NCBI RefSeq assembly: GCF_004364435.1
Contig: NZ_SOCT01000007.1
Location: forward strand, 62,001 to 126,000
Direction: 5' to 3'
Origin: Pseudomonas sp. LP_7_YM
Lineage (GTDB): Bacteria > Pseudomonadota > Gammaproteobacteria > Pseudomonadales > Pseudomonadaceae
DNA: 64,000 nt
The stretch's first letter is position 1, and each line of letters starts with the position of its first letter. The translations under genes were made by a program, and so were the position numbers. The notes below the pieces were generated by a model. It was not told the origin of the DNA, did not search any database, and saw only the letters and a list, made by a program, of their open reading frames with translations. This document shows, piece by piece, positions 61,150 through 64,000 of the stretch.

Positions 61150-62436
61150 ATGGCAAAAATCGTCGACATCAAAGGTCGTGAAGTTCTCGACTCACGTGGT
61201 AATCCCACCGTGGAAGCCGATGTGCTCCTCGACAACGGCATCATCGGCAGTGCCTGCGCGCCTTCCGGTGCTTCTACCGGCTCGCGTGAAGCACTTGAAC
61301 TGCGCGACGGCGACAAGAGCCGTTATCTGGGCAAGGGCGTTCTGAAGGCTGTGGCCAACATCAATGGCCCGATCCGCGACCTGCTGCTGGGCAAGGACCC
61401 GGTTGACCAGAAGGCCCTGGATCACGCAATGATTCAGCTCGACGGCACCGAAAACAAGGCAAGCCTTGGCGCCAACGCTATCCTCGCCGTGTCCCTGGCC
61501 GCTGCCAAGGCCGCTGCTCAGGATCAGGATCTGCCGCTGTACGCGCACATCGCCAATCTGAACGGCACGCCGGGCGTTTACTCGATGCCGGTACCGATGA
61601 TGAACATCATCAACGGCGGCGAGCACGCCGATAACAACATCGACATCCAGGAATTCATGATTCAGCCGGTCGGCGCCAAGACCTTCTCCGAAGGCCTGCG
61701 CTGGGGCACCGAGATTTTTCACCACCTGAAGGCTGTTCTGAAGGCCCGCGGCCTGAACACCGCAGTGGGTGATGAAGGCGGTTTCGCACCGAACCTGAAA
61801 TCCAACGCCGATGCCCTCGACGCCATTGCCGAAGCCGTGAAAAACGCCGGCTACAAGCTGGGCACGGATGTGACCCTGGCGCTGGACTGCGCAGCGAGCG
61901 AGTTCTACAAGGACGGCAAGTACACCCTCAGCGAAGAAGGCGAATACGATTCCGCCGGTTTCGCCGACTATCTGGCCGATCTGGTCAGCAAGCACCCGAT
62001 CATCTCCGTCGAAGACGGCCTGGACGAGTCCGATTGGGATGGCTGGAAGATGCTCACCGACAAGATCGGCGACAAGATCCAGTTGGTGGGCGATGACTTG
62101 TTCGTGACCAACACCAAGATTTTGAAAGAAGGTATCGAGAAGAAAATCGGTAACTCTATCCTGATCAAGTTCAACCAGATCGGCACCCTGACCGAAACCC
62201 TTGAAGCCATCCAGATGGCCAAGGCCGCCGGCTATACGGCAGTAATCTCCCACCGCTCCGGCGAGACCGAAGATTCGACCATTGCCGACCTGGCTGTGGG
62301 TACGGCTGCCGGCCAGATCAAGACCGGCTCGTTGAGCCGTTCCGACCGTATTGCCAAATACAACCAGTTGCTGCGTATTGAAGAGCAACTGGGCGCCAAA
62401 GCGGTATACCGTGGTCGCGGTGAGTTTCGCGGCTGA
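61150..62436 (+). CDS. eno: Enolase
   Basis: Enolase converts 2-phosphoglycerate to PEP; it also scaffolds the RNA degradosome in many gamma-proteobacteria. The 428-residue product has MAKIVDIKGREVLDSRGNPTVEADV, the catalytic Glu in GDEGGFAPNL, metal ligands in LALDCAASEFY, ISVEDGLDESDWDGW and LVGDDLFVTN, and SHRSGETEDSTIADLAVG. ATG 61150 is chosen over upstream in-frame starts. Its product feeds PEP to ppc and kdsA. Confidence 0.98.
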   Translation: MAKIVDIKGREVLDSRGNPTVEADVLLDNGIIGSACAPSGASTGSREALELRDGDKSRYLGKGVLKAVANINGPIRDLLLGKDPVDQKALDHAMIQLDGTENKASLGANAILAVSLAAAKAAAQDQDLPLYAHIANLNGTPGVYSMPVPMMNIINGGEHADNNIDIQEFMIQPVGAKTFSEGLRWGTEIFHHLKAVLKARGLNTAVGDEGGFAPNLKSNADALDAIAEAVKNAGYKLGTDVTLALDCAASEFYKDGKYTLSEEGEYDSAGFADYLADLVSKHPIISVEDGLDESDWDGWKMLTDKIGDKIQLVGDDLFVTNTKILKEGIEKKIGNSILIKFNQIGTLTETLEAIQMAKAAGYTAVISHRSGETEDSTIADLAVGTAAGQIKTGSLSRSDRIAKYNQLLRIEEQLGAKAVYRGRGEFRG

Positions 62437-62512
62437 TTGCAAGATGGTAAAAAGGCAGCAGGCACTGTAGGGCAATTCGCTGAAAGCGTTTTATCCTGAT
62501 GCCCTGATCCAG

Positions 62513-62534
62513 GAGCCCGGCGACCACCGGGCTC
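62513..62534 (+). terminator. eno hairpin
   Basis: GAGCCCGG (62513-62520) pairs with CCGGGCTC (62527-62534), loop CGACCA, extended by CCA/TGG, 76 bases after the eno stop. T-run is weak (TTGGGCATTT). Confidence 0.6.
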
Positions 62535-62592
62535 TTGGGCATTTGAAATGGTCGGTATTTGCTGTCTTTCCACCGGGTAACAGATATTCATA

Positions 62593-62871
62593 ATGCGCAG
62601 TCCTAACTGGTTGTTCCTCGTTCTGCTCTTGCTGCTCGCAGGCCTGCAATACCGCTTATGGGTGGGTAATGGCAGTCTTGCACAGGTGGCGAGCCTGACC
62701 CAGCAAATCGCCGATCAGCACGCCGAAAACGATGCTTTGCTTGAACGCAACCGGGTCCTGGACGCCGAAGTGCTGGAGTTGAAAAAAGGCCTGGAGACCG
62801 TTGAGGAGCGGGCTCGGCACGAGCTTGGCATGGTCAAGGACGGCGAGACTCTCTATCAGTTGGCACAGTGA
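62593..62871 (+). CDS. ftsB: Cell division protein FtsB
   Basis: FtsB is a small bitopic divisome protein that pairs with FtsL and FtsQ. The 92-residue product has one N-terminal membrane segment (about 6-21, LFLVLLLLLAGLQYRLWV), a leucine-zipper coiled coil (about 28-65), and the conserved C-terminal ERARHELGMVKDGETLYQL. It sits between eno and ispD, the usual order. Confidence 0.95.
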   Translation: MRSPNWLFLVLLLLLAGLQYRLWVGNGSLAQVASLTQQIADQHAENDALLERNRVLDAEVLELKKGLETVEERARHELGMVKDGETLYQLAQ

Positions 62872-62882
62872 TGTTGGCGTAA

Positions 62883-63593
62883 ATGACACAATCCCTTCCT
62901 GCCTTCTGGGCAGTGATTCCCGCAGCGGGTGTGGGTGCCCGTATGGCGGCGGATCGTCCCAAGCAGTATCTGCAATTGGGCGGCCTCACAATTCTTGAAC
63001 ACAGCCTGCTTTGCTTTCTCGATCACCCCCGCCTCAAGGGGTTGGTGATCAGTCTGGCTGTGGATGACCCTTACTGGCCCACGTTGCCTTGTGCGCTTGA
63101 CTCGCGAATTCAGCAGGTCGCTGGCGGCAAGGAGCGGGCGCACTCAGTACTCAATGCACTGCTGCATCTGCACGCTAATGGCGCCGATGACAGTGACTGG
63201 GTGCTGGTGCACGACGCCGCGCGCCCGAATCTGGCCCGCTCCGATCTGGACAATCTGCTGAGTGAGCTTGCGGATGATCCCGTCGGCGGGCTGTTGGCGG
63301 TTCCCGCAAAAGACACCTTGAAGCGTGCCGATGCCAATGGGCGAGTGACCGAAACCGTTGATCGCAGTCTGATCTGGCAGGCGTATACACCGCAGATGTT
63401 TCGGCTGGGCGTTTTGCATCGGGCGTTGGCGGACAGCCTGGTGTCGAATGTTTCAATTACCGATGAAGCCTCCGCAATTGAATGGGCTGGGCAGTCGCCA
63501 CGGCTGATTGAAGGCCGCGCCGACAATATCAAGATCACCCGCCCGGAAGATCTGGAATGGCTGCGGCTGCGACGCAGTGAGTTCAACCGCTGA
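62883..63593 (+). CDS. ispD: 2-C-methyl-D-erythritol 4-phosphate cytidylyltransferase
   Basis: IspD makes CDP-methylerythritol from MEP and CTP, the step after Dxr. The 236-residue product has the nucleotide-binding motif AVIPAAGVGARMAADRPKQYLQLGG, LVHDAARPNLARSDLDNLL, and the C-terminal DNIKITRPEDLEWL. ATG 62883 lies 11 bases after ftsB. It converges on the LysR gene. ispF, often nearby in pseudomonads, is not in view. Confidence 0.96.
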   Translation: MTQSLPAFWAVIPAAGVGARMAADRPKQYLQLGGLTILEHSLLCFLDHPRLKGLVISLAVDDPYWPTLPCALDSRIQQVAGGKERAHSVLNALLHLHANGADDSDWVLVHDAARPNLARSDLDNLLSELADDPVGGLLAVPAKDTLKRADANGRVTETVDRSLIWQAYTPQMFRLGVLHRALADSLVSNVSITDEASAIEWAGQSPRLIEGRADNIKITRPEDLEWLRLRRSEFNR

Positions 63594-63613
63594 TGGGTAT
63601 CCCGCTGTACTGA

Positions 63614-63703
63614 CTACTGGAGCGAATTCATTCGCGAAATCTTCCAGACGACATGGATAGGTTGTTTGTCCCGGCCTCCAGCGAATAAATTCGCTCCCAG
63701 TGG
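63614..63703. repeat. REP pair between convergent genes
   Basis: CTACTGG-AGCGAATTCATTCGC (63614-63635) and, inverted, CCACTGGGAGCGAATTTATT (read on the minus strand from 63703) form a long imperfect inverted repeat. The core GAGCGAATT-ATTCGC is a common Pseudomonas REP motif as I recall it. It lies between the ispD stop and the LysR stop. Confidence 0.7.
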
Positions 63704-63718
63704 ATTCATCATCTGATT

Positions 63719-64000
63719 TCACTGGCTGTATTCGTCCCGCAACGCCAACCCGGTTTTCAGACAGTCCACCAGCTTCCTGACTTTCGGCGAAAGGTGCCGC
63801 TGCTGTGGGTACAGCGCCCATACCGCCGTGCTGGGCGGCTGATGGGCGTCGAGCAAAGAGATCAGGGCTCCGCTTTTCAAATGTTCCAGCACGTAATAAT
63901 CCGGCAACTGACACAAGCCCATGCCTTGCAATGCAGCGTCCAGTACCGCCTGCCCACTGTTGCAGCGCCAGTTTCCCTGCACCCGTTGGGAAAACTCGCG
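63719..64000 (-). CDS. LysR-type regulator, C-terminal fragment
   Basis: The visible 93 residues are the C-terminal end of a LysR substrate-binding domain: VQGNWRCNSGQAVLDAALQGMGLCQLPDYYV, then AVWALYPQQRHLSPKVRKLVDCLK. The gene runs off the right edge, so the HTH part is missing here. In P. aeruginosa the gene near ispD in this position is gfnR (formaldehyde detoxification control), which I recall rather than can show; the fragment alone cannot confirm it. Confidence 0.85.
   Translation of the reverse strand, partial: REFSQRVQGNWRCNSGQAVLDAALQGMGLCQLPDYYVLEHLKSGALISLLDAHQPPSTAVWALYPQQRHLSPKVRKLVDCLKTGLALRDEYSQ

Noticed and set aside
61192..62475. 427-codon open frame antisense to eno
   Set aside because: Shadow of eno; no recognisable protein.

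Overview
This 64 kb window is chromosomal DNA from a fluorescent Pseudomonas. Gene content and protein sequences look most like the P. syringae group, but the species is my inference because no search could be run. Almost everything is core chromosome: high GC, dense coding, no insertion sequence, prophage, CRISPR array, rRNA or tRNA that I could recognise. Both ends are cut: ppc lacks its 5' end and a LysR-type regulator at the right edge lacks its N-terminus.

Layout. 0-9.4 kb: ppc, adk, tsaB, a small unknown gene coupled to a DUF72 gene, an unknown protein with an internal duplication, rsmJ, a DUF4337 membrane protein, a DUF4197 protein and a YbaY-type lipoprotein. 9.4-21.7 kb, mostly minus strand: plsB, an unknown 125-residue protein, rlmA-dapE, an ndvB-type GH17-GT2 glucan synthase, tcdA (plus strand) facing csdE/sufE-csdA, dapD and an ArsC/Spx-like protein. 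21.9-23.5 kb: a CPA1 Na+/H+ antiporter. 23.6-31.7 kb, minus strand: a complete accessory chemotaxis operon, in transcription order MCP, cheY, STAS protein, cheA, MCP, cheW, cheR, cheB. 31.7-32.3 kb: a gene-free intergenic region full of inverted repeats. 32.3-37.1 kb, minus strand: dapC, glnD, map. 37.5-63.6 kb, plus strand: the classic block rpsB-tsf-pyrH-frr-uppS-cdsA-dxr-rseP-bamA-skp-lpxD-fabZ-lpxA-lpxB-rnhB-dnaE-accA-tilS-pyrG-kdsA-eno-ftsB-ispD.

How the genes work together. DapD, DapC and DapE are the three succinylase-branch enzymes of diaminopimelate/lysine synthesis, spread over three loci. TsaB (t6A) and TcdA (ct6A) act on the same tRNA modification; TcdA lies beside CsdA/CsdE, and TilS makes lysidine. 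The large plus-strand block joins translation (S2, EF-Ts, RRF), envelope building (UppS, CdsA, RseP, BamA, Skp, LpxD/A/B, FabZ, KdsA), isoprenoid synthesis (Dxr, IspD), nucleotide synthesis (PyrH, PyrG) and replication (DnaE, RnhB).

The least ordinary parts are the chemotaxis operon and the intergenic region upstream of it. The operon has a STAS protein whose usual phospho-serine motif reads D-G-A-G, no cheD or cheZ, and two receptors ending in aromatic tails. The upstream region has a FliA-like promoter and at least six dyads. Also notable are the duplicated unknown protein at 5.8-6.5 kb and several Pseudomonas-style palindromic repeats, including a MITE-like element just after the arsC-like gene. 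I found no clearly undescribed multi-gene system.
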